Positions 1 through 7,810 of a stretch of 22,481 nucleotides of DNA are shown one piece after another (position 1 is the stretch's first letter; each line of letters starts with the position of its first letter). The translations under genes and the position numbers were made by a program. The notes under the pieces were generated by a model. That model made no database searches. It saw nothing but the letters and a program-made list of their open reading frames with translations, and was not told the origin of the DNA. Source of the DNA: JACVRM01 sp046262315 (GTDB lineage: Bacteria > Actinomycetota > Thermoleophilia > Gaiellales > Gaiellaceae); assembly GCA_046262315.1 (NCBI GenBank), contig JBHEMZ010000102.1, positions 1 to 22,481 of the forward strand, given 5' to 3'.

Positions 1-802
1 CCCGCCGGTGCTCGAGCGGCTGCCGATCGACGCCGTTCGCTGCTACTTCGAGCCGGACGGGACGTTCCCGAACCACGAGCCGAACCCGCTCCTCCCCGAG
101 AATCGGGAGTTCATCGTCCGCCGGACGACCGAGGAGGGCGCCGACCTCGGTGTCGCCTACGACGGCGACGCCGACCGCTGCTTCTTCGTCGACGACACGG
201 GCGAGTTCGTTCCCGGGGACTTCATCACGGCGCTGCTCGCCGAGTCGATCCTCGAGAAGGCGCCCGGCGGCAAGGTCATCTACGACGTCCGCGCGAGCTG
301 GGCCGTGCCCGAGACGATCGAGCGCGCAGGCGGGGTGCCGCTCCTGAACCGCGTCGGCCACGCTTTCTTCAAGCACCGCATGCGCGAGGAGGACGCCGTC
401 TTCGGCGGCGAGGTCTCGGCGCACTATTACTTCCGGGATTTCACGCAGGCGGATTCCGGCGTCGTGCCCTTCCTGGTGATGGTCGAGCTGCTCTCCAAGC
501 GCGGGAGGAAGCTGTCCGAGCTCCTGCGTCCCTACCGCGAACGCTACTTCCTGACGGGAGAGCTGAACACCCCGGTCATGGACGTGGCGGTCAAGCTGCA
601 GGAGCTGAAGGAGCGCTTCGGGCGTGAGGGACGCGTCTCGCACCTGGACGGGATCTCTGTCGACGCCGAGGACTGGCACTTGAACGTGCGGCCCTCGAAC
701 ACCGAGCCTCTCCTTCGCCTCAACCTCGAGGCGCGCTCACGCGAGCTGATGGAGCGCAAGCGCGACGAGGTGCTGGCCATTCTCGCGGGTGACAATGGCT
801 AG
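1..802 (+). CDS. manB: Phosphomannomutase/phosphoglucomutase, C-terminal part (5' end outside window)
   Basis: Alpha-D-phosphohexomutase that interconverts hexose 6- and 1-phosphates for nucleotide-sugar and cell-envelope synthesis in the cytoplasm. The frame is open from the first bases of the window, so the gene is cut by the window edge; the catalytic phosphoserine loop lies outside. Visible, counting from the GTG at 8: the metal-binding loop DGDADR (about residues 52-57), the sugar-binding loop GEVSAHYYF (about 134-142) and the phosphate-binding loop RPSNTEP (about 228-234). These are the three signatures expected in order for domains 2-4 of this family. Whether it prefers mannose or glucose cannot be told from this part, so the symbol is tentative. 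It converges with the DUF2017 gene, leaving 15 nt between the stops. No lesion is seen. Confidence 0.9.
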   Translation, partial: PPVLERLPIDAVRCYFEPDGTFPNHEPNPLLPENREFIVRRTTEEGADLGVAYDGDADRCFFVDDTGEFVPGDFITALLAESILEKAPGGKVIYDVRASWAVPETIERAGGVPLLNRVGHAFFKHRMREEDAVFGGEVSAHYYFRDFTQADSGVVPFLVMVELLSKRGRKLSELLRPYRERYFLTGELNTPVMDVAVKLQELKERFGREGRVSHLDGISVDAEDWHLNVRPSNTEPLLRLNLEARSRELMERKRDEVLAILAGDNG

Positions 803-817
803 CTGGAGGGACGTCGG

Positions 818-1285
818 CTAGAGGCGCGAGCTGAGCGCCTCGACGACCTCGCCCTGGAGCCACGTCAGCCACCCGTAGAAGGCGAGCTCGGGCGCGCGCG
901 GGTCGTCGGGTCGGATCCCCTTCTCGTACAGCTCGTCGGTGACGCCGAGGCGCTCGCCGAGCACGAGGCGCGCGTCGTTCAGCACGCCGCACCAGGCGCC
1001 GGCGGCCGCCTCGTCGAGCCTCTCCGCGTCGATCGTCGCGGCAACCGTGTCCAGCGCGGCGAGCCGGCCGTCTCGCAGGGAATCTCCTGTGAGCCGATCG
1101 AACTCAGCGCTCGCGTGCGGGTCGTCGGCGTATGCCTCCGGGAAGAGCCGCGCTGCGGACGGGTCGCGCGTATCGACCAGCGGGCGGAGCTCGGCGCAGA
1201 GCTCGCGCACCGCGTCGCGCTCGGGGGCGGCCAGCCGCAGGAGGTAGCCGCCGTCCGGCTGAGGTTGCAGGGGGCGGCGCAACAT
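818..1285 (-). CDS. DUF2017 family protein
   Basis: Cytoplasmic protein of about 155 residues, rich in Leu, Ala, Glu and Arg, without signal peptide or membrane segment. The assignment to DUF2017 rests on its length, its MLRRPLQP-type start, and its position directly downstream of clpS, which is the standard actinobacterial pairing. The function of the family is unknown. The ATG at 1285 lies 5 nt after the clpS stop. An in-frame upstream start at 1315 would overlap clpS by 25 nt and is less likely. The tight spacing implies co-transcription with clpS. The family call is from context plus general similarity, not from a diagnostic motif. Confidence 0.75.
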   Translation of the reverse strand: MLRRPLQPQPDGGYLLRLAAPERDAVRELCAELRPLVDTRDPSAARLFPEAYADDPHASAEFDRLTGDSLRDGRLAALDTVAATIDAERLDEAAAGAWCGVLNDARLVLGERLGVTDELYEKGIRPDDPRAPELAFYGWLTWLQGEVVEALSSRL

Positions 1286-1290
1286 GGCAT

Positions 1291-1587
1291 CTAATCCTGT
1301 CGCAGCGTTGCCCACAGACCGTGGGCGTGCAGACGCGCGACGTCGTGCTCGGCCTTCTCACGCGTCCCGTTCGAGACGATCGCCTTGCCCTCATTGTGCA
1401 CCTGGAGCATCAACCGCTCGGCCTTCTCCTTGCTGAACCCGAAGAGCTTCTGAAAGACGAAGGCCACGTACGTCATCAGGTTCACCGGGTCGTTCCAGAC
1501 GATCACGATCCAGGGGCGATCTTCCTCGCGCTCCTCCTCGCGCGAGACGTCCGGCGTGCGGGCAGGGGCCTCGATCGTCTGGCTCAC
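1291..1587 (-). CDS. clpS: ATP-dependent Clp protease adaptor ClpS
   Basis: Adaptor that binds N-degron substrates and delivers them to the Clp ATPase (ClpA/ClpC). The 98-residue protein has a short charged, disordered N-terminal tail (about residues 1-24), then the ClpS core starting with WIVIVWNDPVNLMTYV and continuing through the conserved K-A-E-R-L-M-L-Q-V-H-N-E-G helix, which is diagnostic. The start is GTG at 1587. A CACAAT box six bases upstream would fit a leaderless start, as seen at other genes here. It is followed after 5 nt by the DUF2017 gene. Its promoter region is shared with the divergent thioesterase gene. Confidence 0.95.
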   Translation of the reverse strand: MSQTIEAPARTPDVSREEEREEDRPWIVIVWNDPVNLMTYVAFVFQKLFGFSKEKAERLMLQVHNEGKAIVSNGTREKAEHDVARLHAHGLWATLRQD

Positions 1588-1615
1588 GACTCAATTGTGG
1601 CGGACGCTCGGCATC

Positions 1616-1621
1616 TACGAT
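1616..1621 (+). promoter_or_regulatory. Putative -10 box (TACGAT) of thioesterase gene, leaderless arrangement
   Basis: TACGAT ends six bases before the GTG at 1628, so transcription would begin at or next to the start codon. The same spacing occurs at several other genes in the window. It supports choosing GTG 1628 over the upstream in-frame ATG at 1556. Confidence 0.5.
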
Positions 1622-1627
1622 CGTGTC

Positions 1628-2101
1628 GTGACCGTCGCACTCGAGCTCGGCCATGCGACCGGCCGCAAGCCGCCGTTCAAGTATTCCGCCGTGACGCGCG
1701 TCGGCTTTTCGGACACGGACGCGCAGGGCATCGTCTACTACGGCCGCTACTTGCCCTACTTCGACCTGGCGCGCGTCGAGTACCACCGGCACCTCGGCCT
1801 CCTCCAGCTCGAGAGTGAACATGAGTTCGTCATGCGCGCCTGCGCGCTCGAGTACCTCGCGCCGGCGCGCTTCGACGACCTGATCGAGGTCTTCATCCGC
1901 ATCAGCCGCATCGGGCGGACCAGCGTCACGTACGAGTGCGCCGCCTTCCGCGTGGACGATGACATTCTGATGGTCACGGCGAACCAGACACTCGTGCTCG
2001 TCGACCTCGACGAGCGGCGCGCCGCGCCCATCCCCGAGTTCTACCGGCGGGTGATCACGGCCTTCGAGGGAGCCGACTGCGAGCTCGCCGCGCCCGCGTG
2101 A
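1628..2101 (+). CDS. Acyl-CoA thioesterase, hotdog fold (4HBT/YbgC type)
   Basis: Predicted cytoplasmic acyl-CoA thioester hydrolase of 157 residues. Near the N-terminus (about residues 29-41) it carries DTDAQGIVYYGRY, the signature of the 4-hydroxybenzoyl-CoA thioesterase/YbgC group, in which an Asp acts in catalysis. The following long helix (YFDLARVEYHRHLG) and the strands after it fit the hotdog fold. The frame is open back to an ATG at 1556 inside clpS, but that extension is antisense to clpS and unlike the family. GTG 1628 with its -10 box six bases upstream is preferred. The stop overlaps the GTG of the next gene (GTGA), so the two are translationally coupled. The substrate is unknown. 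Confidence 0.85.
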   Translation: MTVALELGHATGRKPPFKYSAVTRVGFSDTDAQGIVYYGRYLPYFDLARVEYHRHLGLLQLESEHEFVMRACALEYLAPARFDDLIEVFIRISRIGRTSVTYECAAFRVDDDILMVTANQTLVLVDLDERRAAPIPEFYRRVITAFEGADCELAAPA

Positions 2102-2451
2102 CGACCCTCGGCGCCCGTCGCGGCGCACTCGAGGCGCTCGACCGCATCCTCAACCGCGGCGGAGACGCCGACGACGTGCTGCGCGACACGGTCGCCGTGC
2201 TCGGCCGGCTCTACCCGTACGCTGCCATCGGATTCGTGGAGCAGGACGCTGTCGTGACCGGACCCTGGGCCGGGACGCCCGGGGATCTGCCCTCGAAACG
2301 GCCCATCCACTACCAGGGGCTCGATGTCGCCTGGCTCCTCGTCTCCGGCGCGGGCGACGAAGACGAGGAGTTTCTCGAGCGCGTGGCGCTGGTCGTCTCC
2401 CCGTACTGCCTCGTCGGCTGGGACACCCACGGCGAGCCGTGGAGCGCGTAG
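2098..2451 (+). CDS. GAF-like small protein (hypothetical)
   Basis: A 117-residue soluble protein whose GTG overlaps the thioesterase stop (GTGA). An N-terminal helix (ALDRILNRGGDADDVLR) leads into alternating strands and ends with a helix EEFLERVALVVSPY before LVGWDT. This order resembles a minimal GAF domain, where an N-terminal helix, a small sheet and a helix of the form E-x-V-A-x-x-V-A occur. There is no diagnostic ligand residue, so the GAF label is a suggestion from pattern. Coupling to the thioesterase suggests a linked role, which is unproven. The next gene, rel, converges with it across a 262-bp spacer. Confidence 0.55.
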   Translation: MTTLGARRGALEALDRILNRGGDADDVLRDTVAVLGRLYPYAAIGFVEQDAVVTGPWAGTPGDLPSKRPIHYQGLDVAWLLVSGAGDEDEEFLERVALVVSPYCLVGWDTHGEPWSA

Positions 2452-2713
2452 CCGACGGGGCAGGACGAGGCGGCGCGGGCCCACCCGTCGTCCCCGAGAC
2501 GGGTGGGCTCCGCAGCCTCGCCCCTCCCCCTCCACACCTTGTAGGTCGTGGCGGGTGCGGGCGCTATCCCCCATTCGAGCGATGCCCCCCTCGAGGTCTC
2601 CAATCCCTCGTTCGAGGGATCTGCGATCCGGGAGCCCGGTGCGTCACTGGCCTTCGTGTCACCCAAAGGGCGTACCCGGCCCCGGAGGAGGATATCCCCC
2701 GCCCGGAACGCTC
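2452..2713. other. Convergent intergenic spacer with several inverted repeats
   Basis: This 262-bp stretch between the stops of the GAF-like gene and rel has no supported gene. It holds an 11-bp stem (2479-2508), a palindrome reading ATCCCT-CGTTCG-AGGGAT (2603-2620), a small CCGGG/CCCGG stem near 2628-2639, and two related pieces, TTCGAGCGAT near 2575 and TTCGAGGGAT at 2611. It may simply be a two-way termination zone, or it may encode a structured RNA. No known RNA family was recognised. Confidence 0.5.
2479..2508 (+). terminator. Strong hairpin, probable (bidirectional) terminator
   Basis: GCCCACCCGTC (2479-2489) pairs perfectly with GACGGGTGGGC (2498-2508) around an 8-nt loop. It lies 28 nt after the GAF-like gene stop. 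No T-tract follows, as is common in GC-rich actinobacteria. The convergent layout with rel suggests it can end transcripts from both sides. Confidence 0.55.
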
Positions 2714-4921
2714 CTAGCTCGGAGTGACGCGGTATGCGTCGAAGACGGCGTCGAGCTGGCGGAGTGCGTTCAGCAGCGAACGCAGCGCCCGCACATCGCC
2801 GATCTCGGCCGTGTACCAGTTCTTGGCGAGCTGATCCTCCACGTGCCCGCCGTACTCGACGATGTTCGCGCCGTACTCGGCAAACGTCCGGGCCACGTCC
2901 TCGAGCAACCTCGGGCGGTCCCACGCGTCGACGGCGAGCTGCACACGGAAGCTCTGCGTGGCCGCTCCGTCCCAGTCGACGGGCGTGAACCGTTCGGGGT
3001 TGCGGCGCAGCGCACGCACGTTGGGGCAGTCGTCGCGATGGATGGCGATGCCCTTCCCGAGCGAGATGTAGCCGACGATCTCGTCGCCGGGCACCGGCGT
3101 GCAGCACTTCGCGAGCCGTACCAGCACGTCCTGGACGCCCTCGACGTTGATGCCGACGTCGCCCGAATCGACCGCCCGGCGCGCCTTCGGCGCCTTGAGC
3201 GGGATGGCCTCCTCCACTACCCCCTCGACCGTCTTCAGGCGCTGGAGTACCTTGTTCACGATTTGGCCGGCCTGAAGCTTCCCCGAGCCGAGCGCGAGAT
3301 AGAAGTCCTCGGCTTTCTTGAAGCCCGTCTCGCGGATCACCTGGGCGAGGACGGACGAGCCCGCCAGCTTGCGGTACGGCAGGTTCTGTTTGCGGAGCGC
3401 CTGCTCGAGCGTCTCGCGGCCCTTCTGTTCGGTGTCCTCCCGCGTCTCGCGCGAGTACCACTGGCGAATCTTGTTGCGAGCACGGGACGACTGCGCGAGC
3501 GAGAGCCAGTCGCGGGAGGGGCCGCGGCCCGACTTCGACGTCAGCACCTCGACCATGTCGCCGGACTGGAGACGGTAGTGCAGCGGCACGATGCGGCCGT
3601 TCACCTTGGAGCCGACGGTGCGGTGGCCGACGTCCGTGTGCACTGAGTAGGCGAAGTCGATCGGTGTTGCGCCGGCCGGCAGGCGCTTGACCTCCCACTT
3701 GGGCGTGAAGACGTAGACCTCCTCGTCGAAGAGATCCTTGGAGAGCGTCTTCATGAACTCCTGCGGGTCGCGCTCCTCGTGCTCCCAGTCGAGCAGCTGG
3801 CGCACCCACGCGAGCCACTCCTCCGCGAGCTCCCTGCGCTCGCCGCGCTTGTAGAGCCAGTGAGCGGCGATGCCAAACTCCGCCGTGCGGTGCATTTCGC
3901 GCGTCCGGATCTGGATCTCGAGCGGGCGGCCGTGCGGGCCGATCACGGTCGTGTGCAGCGCGCGGTACCCGTTCAGCTTGGGCATCGCGATGTAGTCCTT
4001 GAAGCGGCCGGGCATCGGTTTCCACAGTGAGTGGATGAGGCCCAGCGCGCCGTAGCAGTCGCGCGTGCCTTCGTCGCCGGAGCGCTCGACGATCACGCGC
4101 ATCGCCGTCAGGTCGTAGATCTCGTTGAACTCCTTGCCGCGCTTGGCCATCTTCTCGTAGATGGAGTAGAAGTGCTTGGCGCGGCCGGAGATGTCGGCGG
4201 GGATGTCGACCTTGTCGAGCGCCTGCTGGAGGACGACGGCGCCTTCGCGGACGTGCTCGTCGCGGTCGGTGCGCCGCTCACTGACCATCGCCTTGATCTC
4301 GGTGTACTTGCGCGGATGCAAGGTCTGGAAGGCGAGGTCCTCGAGCTCCCACTTGAGCGCGTGGATGCCGAGACGGTGGGCGAGCGGGGCATACACCTCA
4401 AGCGCCTCGCGCGACTTCTGAAGCTGCTTCTGCCGGCCGAGGTACTCGATCGTGCGCAGGTTGTGGAGACGGTCGGCCAGCTTGATGAGGATGACGCGCG
4501 GATCTTGCGCCATCGCGAGGATCAGCTTGCGGTAGTTCTCGGCCTCTGCCTGCTCGCGGCTCGCGAACTGGACGCGCGTCAGCTTCGTCACGCCCTCGAC
4601 GAGGACGGCGATCTCCTCACCGAACTCGGCGCGCACGTCTTCGATCGCGGCCTGCGTGTCCTCAACGACGTCGTGGAGCAGCGCTGCGGCGATGGTCTGC
4701 TCATCGAGATGGAGCTCGGCCGCACAGATCTTGGCCACCCCGAACGGGTGGACGATGAAATCCTCCCCGGAGCGCCGTTGCTGCCCCTCGTGCTGTTCTG
4801 CCGCATAGGCGAACGCCCTCGCGACGAGCTCGGTGTCGGCGCCCGCCCGGTAGGCGGTGACGTCGGCCAGCAGCTCGTCGAGGAGGTGCTGGTGGCGTCC
4901 GGCTGCCTCGACGACGGCCAT
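2714..4921 (-). CDS. rel: Bifunctional (p)ppGpp synthetase/hydrolase Rel (RelA/SpoT homolog)
   Basis: Stringent-response enzyme that makes and degrades (p)ppGpp. All domains are present in the 735-residue protein: an HD hydrolase domain with HDVVED at 83-88 and KLADRLHNLRT near 147-157; a synthetase domain (about 240-360) with the RFKD motif at 306-309 that marks bifunctional enzymes rather than RelA-type synthetases; a TGS domain (about 400-462, VYVFTPKWEVKRLPAGATP); a Cys-containing regulatory part (LAKCCTPVPGD); and a C-terminal ACT domain (about 655-735). The start is ATG 4921, with a TACACT box six bases upstream implying a leaderless mRNA. The length and motifs match a normal full-length Rel, with no lesion. 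It lies downstream of recJ in the ruv-recJ-rel order. Confidence 0.97.
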   Translation of the reverse strand: MAVVEAAGRHQHLLDELLADVTAYRAGADTELVARAFAYAAEQHEGQQRRSGEDFIVHPFGVAKICAAELHLDEQTIAAALLHDVVEDTQAAIEDVRAEFGEEIAVLVEGVTKLTRVQFASREQAEAENYRKLILAMAQDPRVILIKLADRLHNLRTIEYLGRQKQLQKSREALEVYAPLAHRLGIHALKWELEDLAFQTLHPRKYTEIKAMVSERRTDRDEHVREGAVVLQQALDKVDIPADISGRAKHFYSIYEKMAKRGKEFNEIYDLTAMRVIVERSGDEGTRDCYGALGLIHSLWKPMPGRFKDYIAMPKLNGYRALHTTVIGPHGRPLEIQIRTREMHRTAEFGIAAHWLYKRGERRELAEEWLAWVRQLLDWEHEERDPQEFMKTLSKDLFDEEVYVFTPKWEVKRLPAGATPIDFAYSVHTDVGHRTVGSKVNGRIVPLHYRLQSGDMVEVLTSKSGRGPSRDWLSLAQSSRARNKIRQWYSRETREDTEQKGRETLEQALRKQNLPYRKLAGSSVLAQVIRETGFKKAEDFYLALGSGKLQAGQIVNKVLQRLKTVEGVVEEAIPLKAPKARRAVDSGDVGINVEGVQDVLVRLAKCCTPVPGDEIVGYISLGKGIAIHRDDCPNVRALRRNPERFTPVDWDGAATQSFRVQLAVDAWDRPRLLEDVARTFAEYGANIVEYGGHVEDQLAKNWYTAEIGDVRALRSLLNALRQLDAVFDAYRVTPS

Positions 4922-4927
4922 AGATTC

Positions 4928-4933
4928 AGTGTA
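4928..4933 (-). promoter_or_regulatory. Putative -10 box (TACACT) of rel, leaderless arrangement
   Basis: On the minus strand TACACT is followed by six bases and then the ATG of rel. No clear -35 element was found. The same hexamer precedes the HTH/Clp-N gene and pdxT. Confidence 0.55.
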
Positions 4934-4981
4934 CTCCCGCGATCAGGCCGTCCCCGTCGCGCCGCCCGCTCGAAAGGAGAG

Positions 4982-5131
4982 GTGCCGACGGGAGCGAAAC
5001 GCATTGTCGTGCTCAGACGACGACGGAAGGCCACTCAGCTCGCCCGCGTCCAAATCCACTTGGAGCGCGCGGCCGCGCAGGCCCGCCCGCTCCCTCACCG
5101 CACCCGCCGTGTCTCGCTCGGACGCACCTAG
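4982..5131 (+). CDS. Possible small, very basic 49-residue protein (hypothetical)
   Basis: An open frame on the opposite strand between rel and recJ begins with GTG 4982 directly after an AAAGGAGAG sequence and ends 4 nt inside the 3' end of recJ. The product would be strongly basic (VVLRRRRKATQLARV and similar). The Shine-Dalgarno spacing is too short to be ideal, and the frame is the tail of a much longer antisense frame through rel, so it may be chance. No family is recognised. Confidence 0.22.
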   Translation: MPTGAKRIVVLRRRRKATQLARVQIHLERAAAQARPLPHRTRRVSLGRT

Positions 5132-6999
5132 GCAGCCCTGGCCAGCGGCACCGCCTCCTCCAGCAGCCGCCTGAACGACTCGGACTCGAGTGCGCTCCTC
5201 CACGCAGTGGCGTCGTCACCGAGATCGAGCTCGCCGAAGATCTCGCGCGCCGCCTCGCTACGCGTCTCGGCGTCCGCCTGCCACTCTGCGGCGAGCCACC
5301 CGTGCAGCTCGGCGTAGCGCGTGTGCGTCTCGGCGAGCTCTCGAACGACCAGCTGCGGCGCCACCGTGCCGTTCCAGTGGTTCTCCTCGAGGCGGAAGAC
5401 GAGGTCGAACGGCACCGCCCGGCGCACCGAGTCGAAACGCGACGCAAGCCCGAATGCGATCGCACTGCCGGCCGAGCGGCCGTCGTGACGGACGCGGAAA
5501 CGGAGGTGCCGGCCGTGGCCGACAGTGGCCGCATCGGAGACCTCGCAGGCGGGTGCGAGCAGGGTGACGGACGGGTTGCCGAGCCCGAAGGGCCGTAGCG
5601 CCGCGAGCTCGGTGCAGAGGCGCGGTGTCAACTCCCGCCCGCGCACGACGGCATCGATGACGGTACGCGGCTCGAGGTCCGCAGGCTCGAGCGCAGCGTC
5701 CGCGTGCGCGCCGAACGCGGCGGCGAACGCCTCGACCGCTTCGGACCGGATAGAGAGCCCGGCGGCAGCACGATGGCCGCCCCAACGCTCGAGGTGAGCC
5801 GAGCAGGCGGCCAGGGCGCCGTGCAAGTCGAACGCCGCAATCGAGCGACCCGACCCCTTCCAGTGCGGCTCGGCGCCCGCGATCAGCACGACGGGGCGGC
5901 GGAAGCGCTCGACCAGCCGCGAGGCGACGATGCCGATCACCCCTTCGTGCCAGTCCTCGCCCGCGACGACGTAGCCACGGCACCGTCGCTGCGCGTCCGG
6001 CCAGGACTCGACGGCGGCCACGGCCTGGCGCAGGATCCTGTCCTCGACCTGCTGGCGCTCGCGGTTCAGTCCTTCGAGCCGCTCAGCGAGTGGCCGCGCC
6101 GCCTCGTCGTCCTCGGCCAGCAGCAGCTCGAGCGCCGACTCCGCGCGTCCCAGACGCCCGGCCGCGTTGATGCGGGGCGCGAGCCGAAAGCCGACCGCAC
6201 CTTCGTCGAGCGCGGCGGGGTCCACCCGCGCCGTCCGCATGAGGGCCCGCAGCCCCGGCTTCCTCGTTCGCGCGAGCGCGCGCAGGCCCGCGCGCGCGAG
6301 CGCCCGGTTCTCGTCCACGAGCGGCACGACGTCGGCGATCGTGGCAAGCCCGACGAGATCGAGGTGCTGTTCTAGCGCGGGATGACCGCGGCCCAGGAGC
6401 GCCTCGCCGAGCTTCAGCACCACGCCCGTGCCGCAGAGTTCCGGGAAGGGGTAGTCGGACGCCCGGGTGGCGACCACCGGGCACTCCGGCAGCCGCTCGC
6501 CGGGCCGGTGGTGGTCGGTCACGACGACCTCGACGCCGCGCGCACGCGCGCTTGCAACCTCGTCGACCGCCGTGATGCCGCAGTCGACCGTGAGCACCAG
6601 CCCGCAGCCCTCCTCGGCAAGCCGGGCGAGCGTGTCCGTGGACAGTCCATAGCCCTCCTCGAAGCGACTCGGCAGGTGCCACTCCGCATCGGCGCCGAGC
6701 TCGCGCAGGATCAGCACCGCGAGCGCGGTCGCGCAGATCCCGTCCACGTCGTAGTCGCCGTGCACGCAGATGCGTCGCCCGTCGGCGATTGCGCGGTGGA
6801 TCGCATCGCAGGCCTCTACCATGGCGCCGAGCAGGAAGGGATCGTGCGCGGGAAGCTCCGCCTCGAGGAACGCACGTGCCGCGGCGAGGTCCGCGTACCC
6901 ACGGCGCACGAGCACGCGCGCGGTCGTGTCGGTGACCCCAAGCGCTTCCGCAAGCGCGTCGGCCTCCGACGCCGTACAGGGAGTGATCGTCCAGCTCAT
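5128..6999 (-). CDS. recJ: Single-stranded-DNA-specific exonuclease RecJ
   Basis: 5'-3' single-strand DNA exonuclease of recombination and repair; 623 residues from ATG 6999. DHH-superfamily motifs are in order: HGDYDVDG (80-87), VDCGIT (138-143) and DHH (162-164, in TDHHRPG), then the DHHA1 domain with WGGHRAAAG near residue 410, then an OB-like C-terminal region. The open frame runs on to 7614, but that extension is antisense to the gene at 7147-7602 and has no family resemblance, so MSWTIT at 6999 is taken as the start. A TACGGT hexamer lies ten bases upstream. It follows the ruv operon and precedes rel on the same strand. It is intact. Confidence 0.93.
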   Translation of the reverse strand: MSWTITPCTASEADALAEALGVTDTTARVLVRRGYADLAAARAFLEAELPAHDPFLLGAMVEACDAIHRAIADGRRICVHGDYDVDGICATALAVLILRELGADAEWHLPSRFEEGYGLSTDTLARLAEEGCGLVLTVDCGITAVDEVASARARGVEVVVTDHHRPGERLPECPVVATRASDYPFPELCGTGVVLKLGEALLGRGHPALEQHLDLVGLATIADVVPLVDENRALARAGLRALARTRKPGLRALMRTARVDPAALDEGAVGFRLAPRINAAGRLGRAESALELLLAEDDEAARPLAERLEGLNRERQQVEDRILRQAVAAVESWPDAQRRCRGYVVAGEDWHEGVIGIVASRLVERFRRPVVLIAGAEPHWKGSGRSIAAFDLHGALAACSAHLERWGGHRAAAGLSIRSEAVEAFAAAFGAHADAALEPADLEPRTVIDAVVRGRELTPRLCTELAALRPFGLGNPSVTLLAPACEVSDAATVGHGRHLRFRVRHDGRSAGSAIAFGLASRFDSVRRAVPFDLVFRLEENHWNGTVAPQLVVRELAETHTRYAELHGWLAAEWQADAETRSEAAREIFGELDLGDDATAWRSALESESFRRLLEEAVPLARAA

Positions 7000-7146
7000 C
7001 GGACGATTCACCGTACGGAGCGGCCCGGATGGCAACGGGGCGCCCCCTGGCCCTCGCGGCCGTGTCCTTCTGCGCAGAAGCGTGCCGGCTTCGTGCCGGA
7101 ACGCGCACGGGTTGTCTGCCGGGCGCGGGGCTATCCTCCAGAGGCG

Positions 7147-7602
7147 GTGAGCGACGCCGACTACACCTCCGGCGATGACTACGTCGTCGAGTTCCTCGGC
7201 TCCCGGTTCGCCTTCAACGCCTGCGACTTCGAGGAACGGGTGGTCGGCGCCGCTGTCCGCCTCGGCCTGCTCGGCGCGAACAGCCTCGACGAGGACGAGA
7301 CCGGCGATCTCGTCGAGCTCGCCGCCGACGGGCGCATCGACGAGCCGCGCAGCCGCCTCGGCAGCTACCTGATCCACAACTGGGAGCGCGTCGGCCTCCT
7401 GAACGGCGAGTCGCTCGTCTACTGGCTCCGCAAGCTCGTCTTCCGCGGCGCGTGGCTCGACCACCGCGTCAAGGAGGGGCTCCTCGACGTGACGTGGAAC
7501 GACCAGGACGCAGAGTTCGGCTACCGCGGCCCGAACGGCGACCGGGCGCTTGTGGAGCTGTTTCCCGTGCCCTCGTGGCACGACGTGCAATACCGCAGCT
7601 AG
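7147..7602 (+). CDS. Hypothetical protein (151 residues)
   Basis: Soluble acidic protein with no recognised domain, signal peptide or membrane segment. Visible features are an acidic N-terminus (SDADYTSGDDYVVEFLGSRF), a central helix pair around LVELAADGRIDEPRSRLG, Trp/Tyr-rich segments (YWLRKLVFRGAWLDHR) and a polar end (VPSWHDVQYRS). GTG 7147 is chosen because a GAGGCG sequence and a TATCCT -10-like box lie just upstream and because the upstream part of the open frame is antisense to recJ. It is divergent from recJ, and its stop overlaps the end of the DUF402 remnant by 4 nt. Codon use is like the neighbours', so it is probably a real lineage-specific gene. Confidence 0.72.
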   Translation: MSDADYTSGDDYVVEFLGSRFAFNACDFEERVVGAAVRLGLLGANSLDEDETGDLVELAADGRIDEPRSRLGSYLIHNWERVGLLNGESLVYWLRKLVFRGAWLDHRVKEGLLDVTWNDQDAEFGYRGPNGDRALVELFPVPSWHDVQYRS

Positions 7603-7810
7603 AGCCTGTCCCAATCATCCGGCAGCGGCGGAAGCGGCCAGCCGGGATCGGTCGCCACTTGTCCCACCCTCATTGAAAGGCGCGCTCCAGGCTCCGACGC
7701 GCTCGAGGACGCGCTCGCCTTCGGCGCGGATCGCCCGCGCCTGTTCCGTCGTGAACAAGCTTGCGGCCACGGCCTCGGCGAGGTGATCCTCGTCCTTCCA
7801 GCGCTGGGAG
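7599..7810 (-). pseudogene. DUF402 gene remnant, C-terminal part, frameshifted
   Basis: Directly after ruvB the minus strand encodes RWKDEDHLAEAV, TTEQARAIRAEGERV and APFNE, typical of the C-terminal helices of DUF402 proteins. The frame then slips twice. GWDKWR can be read in a second frame, and DPGWPLPPLPDDWDRL followed by TAG (7601-7599) in a third, which rebuilds the usual W-x-x-W-R-P-D-P-x-W-P-L-P ending. About 65 codons remain. The N-terminal two thirds and the start are missing, cut off at the ruvB stop. DUF402 proteins are metal-dependent phosphohydrolase-like enzymes; this copy cannot be functional. The family call is from recalled pattern. Confidence 0.7.

Noticed and set aside
2452..2713. 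tmRNA, SRP RNA or RNase P RNA
   Set aside because: None of their conserved cores were found on either strand; the spacer only has simple stems.
2310..4025. 571-codon open frame on the minus strand over the rel 3' part
   Set aside because: It is a shadow of rel in another frame: Arg/Pro/Ala-rich, no family resemblance, while rel has all its domains intact.
4031..5131. 366-codon plus-strand frame over rel
   Set aside because: Antisense to the conserved N-terminal domains of Rel. Only its last 49 codons lie largely outside rel and are listed with low confidence.
6382..7146. Upstream part of the plus-strand frame that ends at 7602
   Set aside because: Antisense to recJ. A start at GTG 7147 has upstream signals and normal-looking sequence after it.
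7000..7614. N-terminal extension of RecJ by 205 residues
   Set aside because: It is antisense to the gene at 7147-7602, has no family resemblance, and RecJ motifs are at normal distance from the start at 6999.
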